This document shows, piece by piece, positions 17,019 to 24,664 of a stretch of DNA of 43,156 bases. The position numbers and the translations under genes were made by a program. How positions within the stretch are numbered: the first letter of the stretch is position 1; every line of letters begins with the position of its first letter. This stretch comes from Faecalibacterium gallinarum. GTDB lineage: Bacteria; Bacillota; Clostridia; Oscillospirales; Ruminococcaceae. Location of the stretch: contig NZ_BQKV01000059.1 in the NCBI RefSeq assembly GCF_022180365.1, positions 1 to 43,156 on the forward strand. Direction: 5' to 3'. The notes beneath the pieces were generated by a model. That model was not told the DNA's origin and made no database searches. It saw only the letters and a list, made by a program, of their open reading frames with translations.

Positions 17019-17032
17019 GGGAGGTATAATGG

Positions 17033-17602
17033 ATGATCTATAGGTTTACGGAAGTATTAAATGATCTTGTTAATTATTTTCTCCTTGGTGACATTTTGTT
17101 GCTGGAGGACTGGAAGCAGGCAAATCATCTTTCAGATGATTTAGCGATGGAGTTTACCACAAACGAAAGCGGCGACAGGGTGTTTGCCGAAGGAATTGTA
17201 ATCCCAATGACCGGTATTGAAAACTATCCCTATACCATATTGTTCAATCTCTCTGGTGATAGACCAGAGCTGTGCAAAGAAGGAAACCGATTGCAACTTA
17301 GAAAAAGTGGTTATTCCCTCAAAGTAGATCATAATACGCTGATGCTTTTTACATGGCCGATATTGGAACAATTTACGCCTGAAAAGGTGAACGATCTGAT
17401 TTCTTATTATAGAGTGTACAAGAAACCAATGATTGAACTCACAAATGGCTGGTATCATATCGAGATTTTAGGTGGAGAAACATTGCAGGATGGGGACTAT
17501 GAACCTACATTTGAATTTGTGATACAACCAGTCACAAGCGAAGAAGCCACAATGAATGCAGATATGAATTTTAGCTTTGAAATTACAAGCTCTGCTTATT
17601 AG
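17033..17602 (+). CDS. Hypothetical protein, AT-rich array member
   Basis: A 189-residue soluble protein of unrecognised family, predicted mixed alpha/beta with many aromatic residues. GGGAGG lies 8 bases before ATG 17033. The gene is visibly richer in A and T than its neighbours, with AAT, TTA and AGA codons, while those on both sides are GC-rich. That points to separate and more recent acquisition. The 84 bases after its stop (17603-17686) contain no gene. Confidence 0.65.
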   Translation: MIYRFTEVLNDLVNYFLLGDILLLEDWKQANHLSDDLAMEFTTNESGDRVFAEGIVIPMTGIENYPYTILFNLSGDRPELCKEGNRLQLRKSGYSLKVDHNTLMLFTWPILEQFTPEKVNDLISYYRVYKKPMIELTNGWYHIEILGGETLQDGDYEPTFEFVIQPVTSEEATMNADMNFSFEITSSAY

Positions 17603-17686
17603 AGAAATCTATTCCTACCGAAGATGAAAAGGAAGCCATGACGGGGATTCTATCTGGAAAAGAACGGATGAGAGGAGCGTGCTGCC

Positions 17687-19168
17687 ATGAAAGCCAGCGC
17701 CGGAGAGGTCTATACGGTCTACAACCAATATCTGAAACGCTACACCGCCTGCCAGGTAGCCTATATTGCGCCGCCGGACACGGTGAGCAAAGAATCTTGG
17801 GCGGTGGTCCTCTCTCTGGATTGGGTGGGAGACGCCCCTCTAACCGCGGACGAACTGCCCCATCTCCGCCCGCTCTACAAGGACTTCATGTACTGGTCCC
17901 GCGACCTCCACCTGCTGCGGGTGCCGATGGAGGTCCCGCCCCAGTATAAGCTGGTGGGCACACTGCCGCCCTTCACCGACCAGCCCTGCCGCTCCTACGG
18001 AGGCTGGAGTGACGGCTATGATGTGTATCTCCAGATCCGGTGGCAGGCCATTCCGGAGGAACGGCGGCGGGCCTTTAAGGAGGCCATGGAGAGCGACGAA
18101 CAAACGGAGATCGGCGGCATCCCGCTGAAGGTCAGCAGCCATCGGGTGATGGACCAGTACGCACCATTCGATTCGGCGCTGGAACTAAAGGCGCTGCCTT
18201 GCCTCTCCACCCTCATCTGCGAGCGGTGGCACCCGGATCTGCTGGAGTTTTTGCGGGGAAACCCCTTTGTTGATGAAGTGACTTTGCTAAACCACGGTCA
18301 GAGGACACTGGATCTGCGGGGCACCAGCATCCGAAAGCTGATGCTGGACATGACCGGGCTGGAGGAACTGTGGCTGGGTGAGGACACAGAGCAGCTCCTG
18401 TTCCAGAACAAGGGGCCGGACGCCTGTACCATCCACGCCCCCGAAGATGGCGGCAATTTGACCCTCCAATTTATCGAGGAATACCGCCCGCACACGGAAC
18501 TGCCGAACCTATGGGGGCTGCATGGCATCGAGCTGAAGGACTTTGATCTGACCGGGCTGGTTGCTGTCCATCCCCACCTGAAGGAGCTGAGACTCTGGGG
18601 CGCACCGGGAAACCTAGGAAACTTCTCCGCCGTGGAAGGGTTCCGGGAACTGACGAATCTCTCCACCTTTGACCTGTTCGGCTTCGGGGCGGACGATATC
18701 CCCACCCCGGAGCAGATGCCGGAGCTTCGATGGTTCTGGATGACCAGCCTGCCGGAGACGGCGGCAAGAGCGACAAAGCAGCTCTGGAAAAGCAAGCCGG
18801 GAATGGATCTGCGGATCACTAAGGCCCGGAAACCGGAGTGGCTGGCGCAAAACCTTGACAATCCCTTCCGAGGCTGGGACGGTGCGGAGCATATCCCCGC
18901 CTCCGCTGCGAAAAAGGCAGCCAATCAATACCGCAAGACCCGTTCCCAGCTGATGAAGTTGGCCGCTGAACCGGGCGAGGACGCCCAGGCCCAGGCACTG
19001 GAGGCGGTGGCAGCCTACACTCAGACCTTCAACAAGATGGGCTTTATCGAAACCGAGGAGCGGGATGAAATTTACATGGCCCTGCGGGGTATTCTGGATG
19101 CCCTGCCGGGCGACACGCTCCAGGAAGACGCCCTGATTGATAAATTTGATGAGCTTCGTGATTTTTGA
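17687..19168 (+). CDS. LRR-type protein, putative immunity protein
   Basis: The protein has 493 residues. Residues 1-100 form a beta-rich N-terminal domain (AGEVYTVYNQYLKRYTACQV) like the adaptor domain seen on several large immunity-array proteins. Residues about 160-380 are leucine-rich repeats with irregular units such as LRGTSIRKLMLDMTGLEELW and PHLKELRLWGAPGNL. Residues about 400-493 form a helical tail. It has no signal peptide. GAGAGGAG is the nearest ribosome binding site to ATG 17687. It pairs in style, not in sequence, with the LRR gene at 16059. Confidence 0.7.
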   Translation: MKASAGEVYTVYNQYLKRYTACQVAYIAPPDTVSKESWAVVLSLDWVGDAPLTADELPHLRPLYKDFMYWSRDLHLLRVPMEVPPQYKLVGTLPPFTDQPCRSYGGWSDGYDVYLQIRWQAIPEERRRAFKEAMESDEQTEIGGIPLKVSSHRVMDQYAPFDSALELKALPCLSTLICERWHPDLLEFLRGNPFVDEVTLLNHGQRTLDLRGTSIRKLMLDMTGLEELWLGEDTEQLLFQNKGPDACTIHAPEDGGNLTLQFIEEYRPHTELPNLWGLHGIELKDFDLTGLVAVHPHLKELRLWGAPGNLGNFSAVEGFRELTNLSTFDLFGFGADDIPTPEQMPELRWFWMTSLPETAARATKQLWKSKPGMDLRITKARKPEWLAQNLDNPFRGWDGAEHIPASAAKKAANQYRKTRSQLMKLAAEPGEDAQAQALEAVAAYTQTFNKMGFIETEERDEIYMALRGILDALPGDTLQEDALIDKFDELRDF

Positions 19169-19182
19169 GGAGAGCAAGCTGT

Positions 19183-19737
19183 ATGATAGAGTTCAGCAAA
19201 GATCATAGTCCAGCATGGCTTGAAATGATGTCAGCCTATCAGGTGTTTCGGGCCAAGTTGTCTGAATGGTCATGCAAATCAGACCAAGTGAAACAAATGG
19301 ATTTATTCCTGGAACTTGATTCTTGGGAAAACCGGGACATTCATAGAAGGATGCTGGTGCTGGCTCTCCTGCGAAGCACTGAGATGTGGGATAAAAAAGT
19401 GCTTCTCCTTGTCCAGAAAGAACTGACAGAGGCTGCCTTATACGAACAGGATGAAGTTGCCGCTTATGCACAAATGGCACTTTCAAAACTCAAGGGCCAG
19501 TCGGAACGGCTTGTCATCGCTGACGAGGTTCTACGTTTGGCGGCAATTGAGGAGGAAAAGACGGAGCCTGATCCCATTGTGTTCCACAACGGCTGCCTGC
19601 TGCTGTACGATTTACAGTGTGAAGCGCATTTTTTGCAGTATGTAGACCGATATGCGAATCTGATCGAGCAAGCATACGGTTTAGAGGAAAAAGACTTGGC
19701 GGACATGAAGAGAACACTGCGGGCAGAAATAAAATAA
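19183..19737 (+). CDS. Hypothetical helical protein, immunity-array member
   Basis: A 184-residue almost all-helical protein (RRMLVLALLRSTEMWDKKVL, then DEVAAYAQMALSKLK) with a HEAT- or TPR-like feel but no clear repeat. Family unknown. ATG 19183 follows GAGGAGAG; the earlier frame-start at 19165 overlaps the preceding gene. It ends 18 bases before the next gene. Confidence 0.65.
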   Translation: MIEFSKDHSPAWLEMMSAYQVFRAKLSEWSCKSDQVKQMDLFLELDSWENRDIHRRMLVLALLRSTEMWDKKVLLLVQKELTEAALYEQDEVAAYAQMALSKLKGQSERLVIADEVLRLAAIEEEKTEPDPIVFHNGCLLLYDLQCEAHFLQYVDRYANLIEQAYGLEEKDLADMKRTLRAEIK

Positions 19738-19755
19738 CATGAAGGGGGCAGTACA

Positions 19756-20367
19756 TTGAGCTACACAAAATTCCGCAAGGCAGTGACCAAGTGGCTAAAA
19801 GCCAATGGCCTGCCCTGCTATGGAACAGCCTACGATAGCCCCGAGGAAACAAAGGCCCGTCTGGACGCATGGATGCTCGGCAGCAAAGAGATACTGCACC
19901 AGTGGATCATAGAAAAGCGTTACCGGGAACTGATTTCCTGCGCCCACGGAGGCTGGTATCAGGATGATGTGATCTTTGAACCTCTGGCTGAACATTTTGT
20001 AGAGTGCCGCCTGTTTGATGAATTACGGTTTCTCTGTGAGCGCGGCATTCGTTTTTCTGTGGAAGATATGCTGTCAGCCATCAAATCTGAGAAAGAAGAA
20101 CATGGTTCACCTGATCCAGAAATGATTCAGGCCATAGATGTTCCAAGCTATGTGGCAGGCCCCAATTATTCCGGTTTAGGCGAAATCGCCAAATACAGGA
20201 AACGGGCACTGGATCAGATCATCCGCTATACAGGCTACCTAAAGCAGATTGATGCGCCTAAGGAATATTTGGAACAGGTACAAAACCTGCAAAAAAGTGT
20301 TGCTGATCTAACAACGAAGACCAAAGACTTGAAACCATTCCGGTTTCACTTGCCGAGCGCGTTATAA
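19756..20367 (+). CDS. Hypothetical protein, immunity-array member
   Basis: A 203-residue helical protein of unknown family. The start is TTG 19756 with AAGGGGGCAG 8-10 bases before it; no ATG fits. Recognisable spots are WIIEKRYRELISCAHGGWY near residue 50 and a C-terminal coiled-coil-like helix at about residues 160-190 (YLEQVQNLQKSVADLTTK). Helices near residue 85-100 resemble ankyrin-type or HEAT-type solenoid turns (LAEHFVECRLFDELRFLCE). No membrane segment is present. Confidence 0.6.
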   Translation: MSYTKFRKAVTKWLKANGLPCYGTAYDSPEETKARLDAWMLGSKEILHQWIIEKRYRELISCAHGGWYQDDVIFEPLAEHFVECRLFDELRFLCERGIRFSVEDMLSAIKSEKEEHGSPDPEMIQAIDVPSYVAGPNYSGLGEIAKYRKRALDQIIRYTGYLKQIDAPKEYLEQVQNLQKSVADLTTKTKDLKPFRFHLPSAL

Positions 20368-20396
20368 GTTTCTAACGATCTCAAGAGGTACAAAAT

Positions 20397-21047
20397 ATGA
20401 AACACCTTAAAATTCTTGTTCCAGCGATATCTCTATCGGCTCTCCTCTTTTTGGGGGCCTGTAACAGCAAAACCACATCCTCCCCTGCTTCGGAACTTTA
20501 CAGTCAGGGCCTTGCACTGGTATCTGAAATGAACGAAGCAATCCAAAGCGAAGCCTGGGTTTCCCTCTTTACAGGCGATACCGCTGTGAGAGAAATTTTG
20601 TCAAACGCTGGCCAGGGGGACTTCTCCCAGCCCAAAGCTGTCTATGAAATCCAATTTTCCGACCAGGCCGTTACCAGCCTTACCGGCCAGGCCGATCTGA
20701 CCGGCTTTCCTGAATCTTTGCAGAAGCGCATCTATGCCGCCATCCAGAGTGCCGCAGCCAACCAGATCAATGCCATGGACGGTGCAGAAACCTTGGCCGC
20801 TGCCAGCATCTGCACCGTTTCGGACACCTTCGTCTGCGATGGCCTGACTGAAAACACCCTCTACCTATACACCTATGAAAATGCCACCCCAGTCATGGTT
20901 TCCTTTGTGGTCGGACAGGACAGTGCCGTATTGGCCACCGGTGTCCCGATTCTCTCTGATAGCTTCTCCCCTGACTCCCCCGAAAACGTCCAACTGTTCT
21001 TGGAAGACTTTGGGGCACAGGTCAGCGAAATCACCATTCCAGACTAA
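20397..21047 (+). CDS. Putative lipoprotein
   Basis: The 216-residue precursor has a type II signal peptide: K-H-L-K, a hydrophobic core (residues 6-19) and the lipobox L-G-A-C with the lipidated cysteine at position 22. A Ser/Thr-rich linker follows. The mature part is alpha/beta, with no catalytic motif seen. It would be anchored to the outer face of the cytoplasmic membrane. In this array that placement suggests defence against toxins acting outside the cytoplasm, by inference. AAGAGG precedes ATG 20397. The 94 bases after it hold two copies of ATGATACA but no gene. Confidence 0.8.
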   Translation: MKHLKILVPAISLSALLFLGACNSKTTSSPASELYSQGLALVSEMNEAIQSEAWVSLFTGDTAVREILSNAGQGDFSQPKAVYEIQFSDQAVTSLTGQADLTGFPESLQKRIYAAIQSAAANQINAMDGAETLAAASICTVSDTFVCDGLTENTLYLYTYENATPVMVSFVVGQDSAVLATGVPILSDSFSPDSPENVQLFLEDFGAQVSEITIPD

Positions 21048-21141
21048 AATGCACATTGTCTGGAACTTTATAGGACTTTAAAAATGATACAATGATACAA
21101 TGTTCTCAGAAAAAGAGACAATTGCGGTAAGAGGTACAGGT

Positions 21142-21420
21142 ATGGAACAGAAAGTTCTCTACAATGGTCAAATCCTTACGTTGACCCGATTTTGGGCAAC
21201 GGGAGACCCTTGCCTGTGGATCACTGATCCACAGCAAACTGAGATGGCCAAGATGGAGTTTGTGGGAGGCCACCCGGACGAATACTGCATTTTCCTGAAA
21301 AATCTGACGGAAACAGAGCTGGCACAAATCACATCCCTGGACGGCGCTCCGCTGGATGTGAAAGAAGAACTGCGGCAGCATCAAACAAGAAAGGACAAAC
21401 CCTATGGCACTACAAGATAA
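21142..21420 (+). CDS. Small hypothetical protein upstream of the NADAR gene
   Basis: A 92-residue beta-rich protein (ILTLTRFWATGDPCLWITD). ATG 21142 was chosen for the AGGTACAGG just upstream; an earlier in-frame ATG at 21100 has no site. It overlaps the NADAR gene by 17 bases, so the two are probably translated together. Family unknown. It could be a partner of the NADAR protein or an independent immunity gene. Confidence 0.55.
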   Translation: MEQKVLYNGQILTLTRFWATGDPCLWITDPQQTEMAKMEFVGGHPDEYCIFLKNLTETELAQITSLDGAPLDVKEELRQHQTRKDKPYGTTR

Positions 21421-22273
21421 GAAAATAATGCCTCCCCCTTGGCTGGCCCACCGGGAGATCGAGCGATACTCCATTGGCTGGCGCATGGGCTATGGGGAGG
21501 ATTACATATACCGATTTGGCGATTGGCTGGACACCCTCTCCCCGGAGGAGCGGACGGAATATCGCACCCTCTTTCCCGAGCCGGTGACCTGGAGGGGCTG
21601 GTGGGATGACGAGGACAGCGGCAAGGTGCTGGAGCATGGTGACTTCTTGGTGGATGCGTGGCAGCCGGAGGGCCAGCCCAAGTACACCCGCCAGTGGCTT
21701 CAGCAGGAGTTTGCCGATGGGAGAACGCGAGAGCTGTGCCTGTTCTGGGGGCATCAGCCTTCTGAAGACGGCCAGCTGACAAAAAGCTGCCTTAGCCAGT
21801 GGTGGATGGAGGACTTCTATACGACGGCTGACTCCTACCTCTGCATGGAGCAGTATATGATGGCTGCCAAGGCCGAGTTGTTCGGTGACAAAGAAATTCG
21901 GGATCAGATTTTAAAATGCAGCGACCCAAAGCAGATCAAGGCCCTGGGCCGCAAGGTGCGGGGCTTTGACCAGAAAGTATGGGACAAGTTCAAATACGCC
22001 ATCGTGCTGCTTGGCAACTGGCACAAATTCAGCCAGAACCGGGAGCTGCGGGAGTTTCTCCTTTCCACCGGGGACAGCGTGCTGGTGGAGGCCAGCCCCT
22101 ATGACAACATCTGGGGTATTCGCCTCCCGGCCAACTCCCCCGAGGTTCAGGACCCGATGAAGTGGCGGGGACAAAACCTGCTGGGCTTTGCGCTGATGGA
22201 AGTACGGGACGAGCTGCGCCGGGTGACAGAAAACGAAATGCTTTGCGATTGGAGCAGTGTATGGGAAACATGA
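21404..22273 (+). CDS. NADAR-family (YbiA-like) protein, predicted ADP-ribose N-glycosidase
   Basis: This 289-residue protein is made of a 75-residue N-terminal extension (REIERYSIGWRMGYGEDYIY) and a NADAR domain at about residues 110-285. NADAR blocks are clear: LFWGHQP near 112, MEQYMMAAKAELFGD near 148 (its glutamate is the family's key acid), LGRKVRGFD, GNWHKFSQN near 204, LVEASPYDNIWGIRLP near 227, and a final LLGFALMEVRDELR. Known NADAR enzymes remove ADP-ribose from guanine in DNA or cleave riboflavin intermediates (YbiA). In this array an antitoxin-like role against ADP-ribosylating toxins is attractive. The start overlaps the previous gene by 17 bases. Confidence 0.9.
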   Translation: MALQDKKIMPPPWLAHREIERYSIGWRMGYGEDYIYRFGDWLDTLSPEERTEYRTLFPEPVTWRGWWDDEDSGKVLEHGDFLVDAWQPEGQPKYTRQWLQQEFADGRTRELCLFWGHQPSEDGQLTKSCLSQWWMEDFYTTADSYLCMEQYMMAAKAELFGDKEIRDQILKCSDPKQIKALGRKVRGFDQKVWDKFKYAIVLLGNWHKFSQNRELREFLLSTGDSVLVEASPYDNIWGIRLPANSPEVQDPMKWRGQNLLGFALMEVRDELRRVTENEMLCDWSSVWET

Positions 22274-22719
22274 AACTCTACGAGCTAGTCAACTTTTACC
22301 ACATCGACACCGACTTGACCTGTGCCGAAGCTATGTTCCGGGCCTGCAACGAATACTATGGCCTCCATTTATCTGAGGAAACCCGCAAGATGTTCTCGGT
22401 AATGGGTATCGGGATGCAGACGGAAGTGTCCTGCTGCGGGGCCTTTACGGTGGCCGTGGGAATCATCGGTCTGATGACCGCCAAGGAAGGCCATACCGAC
22501 GTGGACAATATGGAGGGATACCAGCTTATCTCGGAGCTGACCCTGTTCATGTTGAACCAATACGAAATTCTCCAGTGTGCCGGGCTGCAACGCCTGGAAA
22601 TACCAGGCTACAAACGCCCCTGCCACGCCATTGTGGAGGCGCTGGCCAAAAAGCTGGAGGAATTGCTGGTGGGCCGCAGGCTCTTCCGCCCGGAAAACGG
22701 AGGCCAACTGAGCTCCTGA
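22261..22719 (+). CDS. C_GCAxxG_C_C-type redox-like protein
   Basis: The protein has 152 residues. The segment from Cys21 (T-C-A-E-A-M-F-R-A-C-N-E) through G-I-G-M-Q-T-E-V-S-C58-C59-G-A-F-T-V-A-V-G follows the pattern of the C_GCAxxG_C_C redox-active protein family, which carries several conserved cysteines in a helical bundle. One further cysteine lies near residue 105. These proteins are small cytoplasmic putative redox proteins. GGAG lies about 7 bases before ATG 22261; ATG 22270 is an alternative. It overlaps the NADAR gene by 13 bases. It is unusual for an immunity array and may be a passenger gene. Confidence 0.65.
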   Translation: MGNMKLYELVNFYHIDTDLTCAEAMFRACNEYYGLHLSEETRKMFSVMGIGMQTEVSCCGAFTVAVGIIGLMTAKEGHTDVDNMEGYQLISELTLFMLNQYEILQCAGLQRLEIPGYKRPCHAIVEALAKKLEELLVGRRLFRPENGGQLSS

Positions 22720-22742
22720 TGTGCCGGAAAGAGAGGGATTGC

Positions 22743-23186
22743 ATGAAGGACTTTTGCCAATACGGAAATCGCCGGGATGATGAATGGGAGATTCTGCCCT
22801 GGATACCCGATCCGCGCCCGCCCTTCAAAATCTGGGTGAAGCCGGAGCAGATCGCGCCGTTCTTTCTCATTCCTCACCACCCCTATGCAATCTCCCTTCT
22901 GCTAAAGATCAGCGACGGATTCCGGACGGAGGAATTCTGCCGGCTAGGATTAACCGGAAGCAGCGAGGACTGGGAGCGGCTTGTCCGGGGCGTGATCCGG
23001 GAGTTCGAGGAAAACAATAGCGGTGAGGATCTGTTTCACTTCGACTCCGACGAAGATGTGTTCTGCGTGTACTCCCAATACATCGACGATTTGATGCTAC
23101 TGTCCAAAATGGTCCGGGCGGCCTGTGACAATGAAAAAACGATGGGAACTTATCTGGGTATAGGTGAGGTGGAACATGAGAAATAA
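22743..23186 (+). CDS. Imm51-like immunity protein
   Basis: This 147-residue protein resembles immunity family 51. After an N-terminal strand region (PHHPYAISLLLKISDG) comes the W-E-R-L-V-R helix. Near residue 98 is the recognisable block H-F-D-S-D-E-D-V-F-C-V-Y-S, where family members have F-D-x-E-x-x-x-F-C-A-Y-S. A final helix (LLSKMVRAACDNEKTM) follows. ATG 22743 follows GAGAGGGA; longer frames upstream lie within the previous gene. The neighbours overlap or abut. Confidence 0.7.
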   Translation: MKDFCQYGNRRDDEWEILPWIPDPRPPFKIWVKPEQIAPFFLIPHHPYAISLLLKISDGFRTEEFCRLGLTGSSEDWERLVRGVIREFEENNSGEDLFHFDSDEDVFCVYSQYIDDLMLLSKMVRAACDNEKTMGTYLGIGEVEHEK

Positions 23187-23505
23187 AGAGCAGGAGTTTG
23201 CATGGCGAAAAGTAATAGAAGTCTGCATGGAGGATGTGAAACACCACTTCGATGACATCCAGCAGGCCATTGAGTTTGGCTACTACATCCAGCCGGACAA
23301 CTACTTTGTGTCCTACATCTTTGCCACAGACTCGCAATTAGAGACAGCACGGCGGAGCGGCCTGACAGAACAGATCAATTCCTATCACAGAGAGCAGCTG
23401 ATAAAGCGTCATTACCCCATTGAGGGAATCAAGGACTGCACCTTTGCCTCACAGGAGGAATGTGACCGGGAATTTGGCGGGAATTGGTATTACTATTTCA
23501 AATAA
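23176..23505 (+). CDS. Small hypothetical protein, immunity-array member
   Basis: A 109-residue acidic protein of unknown family. It overlaps the Imm51-like gene by 11 bases and has AGGTGGAA upstream of ATG 23176. Its C terminus is aromatic-rich (F-G-G-N-W-Y-Y-Y-F-K), which suggests a beta-strand edge. No catalytic or membrane features are seen. Confidence 0.6.
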   Translation: MRNKEQEFAWRKVIEVCMEDVKHHFDDIQQAIEFGYYIQPDNYFVSYIFATDSQLETARRSGLTEQINSYHREQLIKRHYPIEGIKDCTFASQEECDREFGGNWYYYFK

Positions 23506-23523
23506 TATGATGAGGGGATCGAA

Positions 23524-23790
23524 ATGATCGAGTACATCAAGCTCTTTTGGGAGGGTGCACCAGCGGGTGACCCATCGGTCATCCTCTATGAAGTGGATAC
23601 CGAAAAGGAGCGGCTGGCCCATCGCTCCATTGATATCTTTGCCGACGGCTACACCCGCAACATCCCCAACCTTTACGACGGTACCATCGAGATCACGCCA
23701 ATCCCCACCGTGGAGGAATTGAACGCTCATGCCTGGGGCGAGGAATTCCACGCCTGCTTGATGGAGAAAGCAGAGTTTGAGACTATCTGA
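23524..23790 (+). CDS. DUF6881 family protein
   Basis: An 88-residue protein matching the DUF6881 layout over its full length. It has a first strand M-I-E-Y-I-K-L-F-W, then a P-S-V-I-L-Y-E-V-D hairpin. R-S-I-D-I-F-A-D-G strands follow, then an I-P-T-V-E-E-L helix and an acidic C terminus containing E-F-E. Members are small predicted immunity-type proteins. GAGGGGA precedes the ATG. Confidence 0.75.
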   Translation: MIEYIKLFWEGAPAGDPSVILYEVDTEKERLAHRSIDIFADGYTRNIPNLYDGTIEITPIPTVEELNAHAWGEEFHACLMEKAEFETI

Positions 23791-23837
23791 GAAAGCCGAT
23801 CTTATAGCGGAGCGTTTTTGAACAGCGAGGAATGACA

Positions 23838-24524
23838 ATGGTTGAGATCAATCGTGTCTGGCTCAATGTGGATACAGATACCAACAAAATCACACTATTC
23901 AGCCGTCCCCGTGTATCCGTCCGTGTAGATGAGTACATTTGGGGTTTGATCGAAGAACATATCGTGAAGCCCCATAAGCTCATGCGCAGCGAAAAGCATA
24001 GATATCTGCTGAAAATTGCCTTTGGCCGATATGATCCGGTGCGGCACCGATATTATCCGCTTTCCCCGTACAACGGGCCGCTTCGGGAAGGCGTCAAGCC
24101 GGATAGCGCAAACGGATGGTATCCCCGTGAGGACTTTGCAGACGCTGAAGAACGCGTCACCTGGTTCTCCCCCGATAAAATCTGGACAAACTGCGGCAAC
24201 AAGGTTCTGGATGTGAATGTTGATGCCGCCAAGGTGAGCGAGAGCATCACTCCCAGAGAATACGCAGACTTGCTGTTCGATGGGATTGGGGCAGCACTGG
24301 TGTTTAACTTCAAACGACTCAAGCGCGAGGAGTTTGATGGGCTGAAATCCAAGATCGACTGGAGCATGGTAGAAAGATTCCCCTTCCCTGCATCCTTTGA
24401 GGAGCAGCAGTACATTGGGGACGAGGGCAAAATTCATGTGTATTCCTGGGATGGCCGGCAGGAAACGAACCTTGTAGGCCCTTATTCTGTGCGGGAGTTA
24501 TATCTGGAGCATTTTGGAGAATAA
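23838..24524 (+). CDS. Hypothetical protein, last gene of the first array block
   Basis: A 228-residue soluble alpha/beta protein of unrecognised family. ATG 23838 is chosen because GAGG lies 7 bases upstream; ATG 23832 would sit too close to it. Features are a beta-rich N terminus (IRPRV-type strands RPRVSVRVDEYIW) and a C-terminal helix ending Y-L-E-H-F-G-E. It is the last plus-strand gene before the minus-strand cassette, and its stop overlaps the bidirectional hairpin at 24521-24554. Confidence 0.65.
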   Translation: MVEINRVWLNVDTDTNKITLFSRPRVSVRVDEYIWGLIEEHIVKPHKLMRSEKHRYLLKIAFGRYDPVRHRYYPLSPYNGPLREGVKPDSANGWYPREDFADAEERVTWFSPDKIWTNCGNKVLDVNVDAAKVSESITPREYADLLFDGIGAALVFNFKRLKREEFDGLKSKIDWSMVERFPFPASFEEQQYIGDEGKIHVYSWDGRQETNLVGPYSVRELYLEHFGE

Positions 24525-24554
24525 AAAGAACTGCCTGATGAACCAGGCAGTTCT
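24521..24554 (-). terminator. Intrinsic terminator between convergent genes
   Basis: GAACTGCCTG at 24528-24537 pairs perfectly with CAGGCAGTTC at 24544-24553 around a 6-base loop, with one more A-T pair outside. On the minus strand it is followed by a T-rich tract (complement of the A run at 24523-24527), so it best terminates the DUF4173 gene. On the plus strand it also lies just after the stop at 24524, with only a weak TTCTCT behind it. The interval 24555-24664 contains no gene. Confidence 0.75.
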
Positions 24555-24664
24555 CTGAGTCGATACCGTGACCGACCTATAGTCAAAACTATTATAGAAT
24601 TCACTTCATTCTTTTACCTTGGAAAAGAGCGCATACTGCGTTTTTCTATTCCTGCTGGTTCACA

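Noticed and set aside
17603-17686. Frame reading K-S-I-P-T-E-D-E-K-E-A-M between two array genes
   Set aside because: It has no start site and is shorter than 30 codons; at most a relic of a lost gene.
21055-21099. Promoter-like TACAAT repeats before 21142
   Set aside because: Two copies of ATGATACA create -10-like strings, but no -35 element lies at a suitable distance.
24570-24664. Second small hairpin (CGCA/TGCG near 24630) as a plus-strand terminator
   Set aside because: The stem is only four base pairs and the perfect hairpin at 24528-24553 already explains termination.
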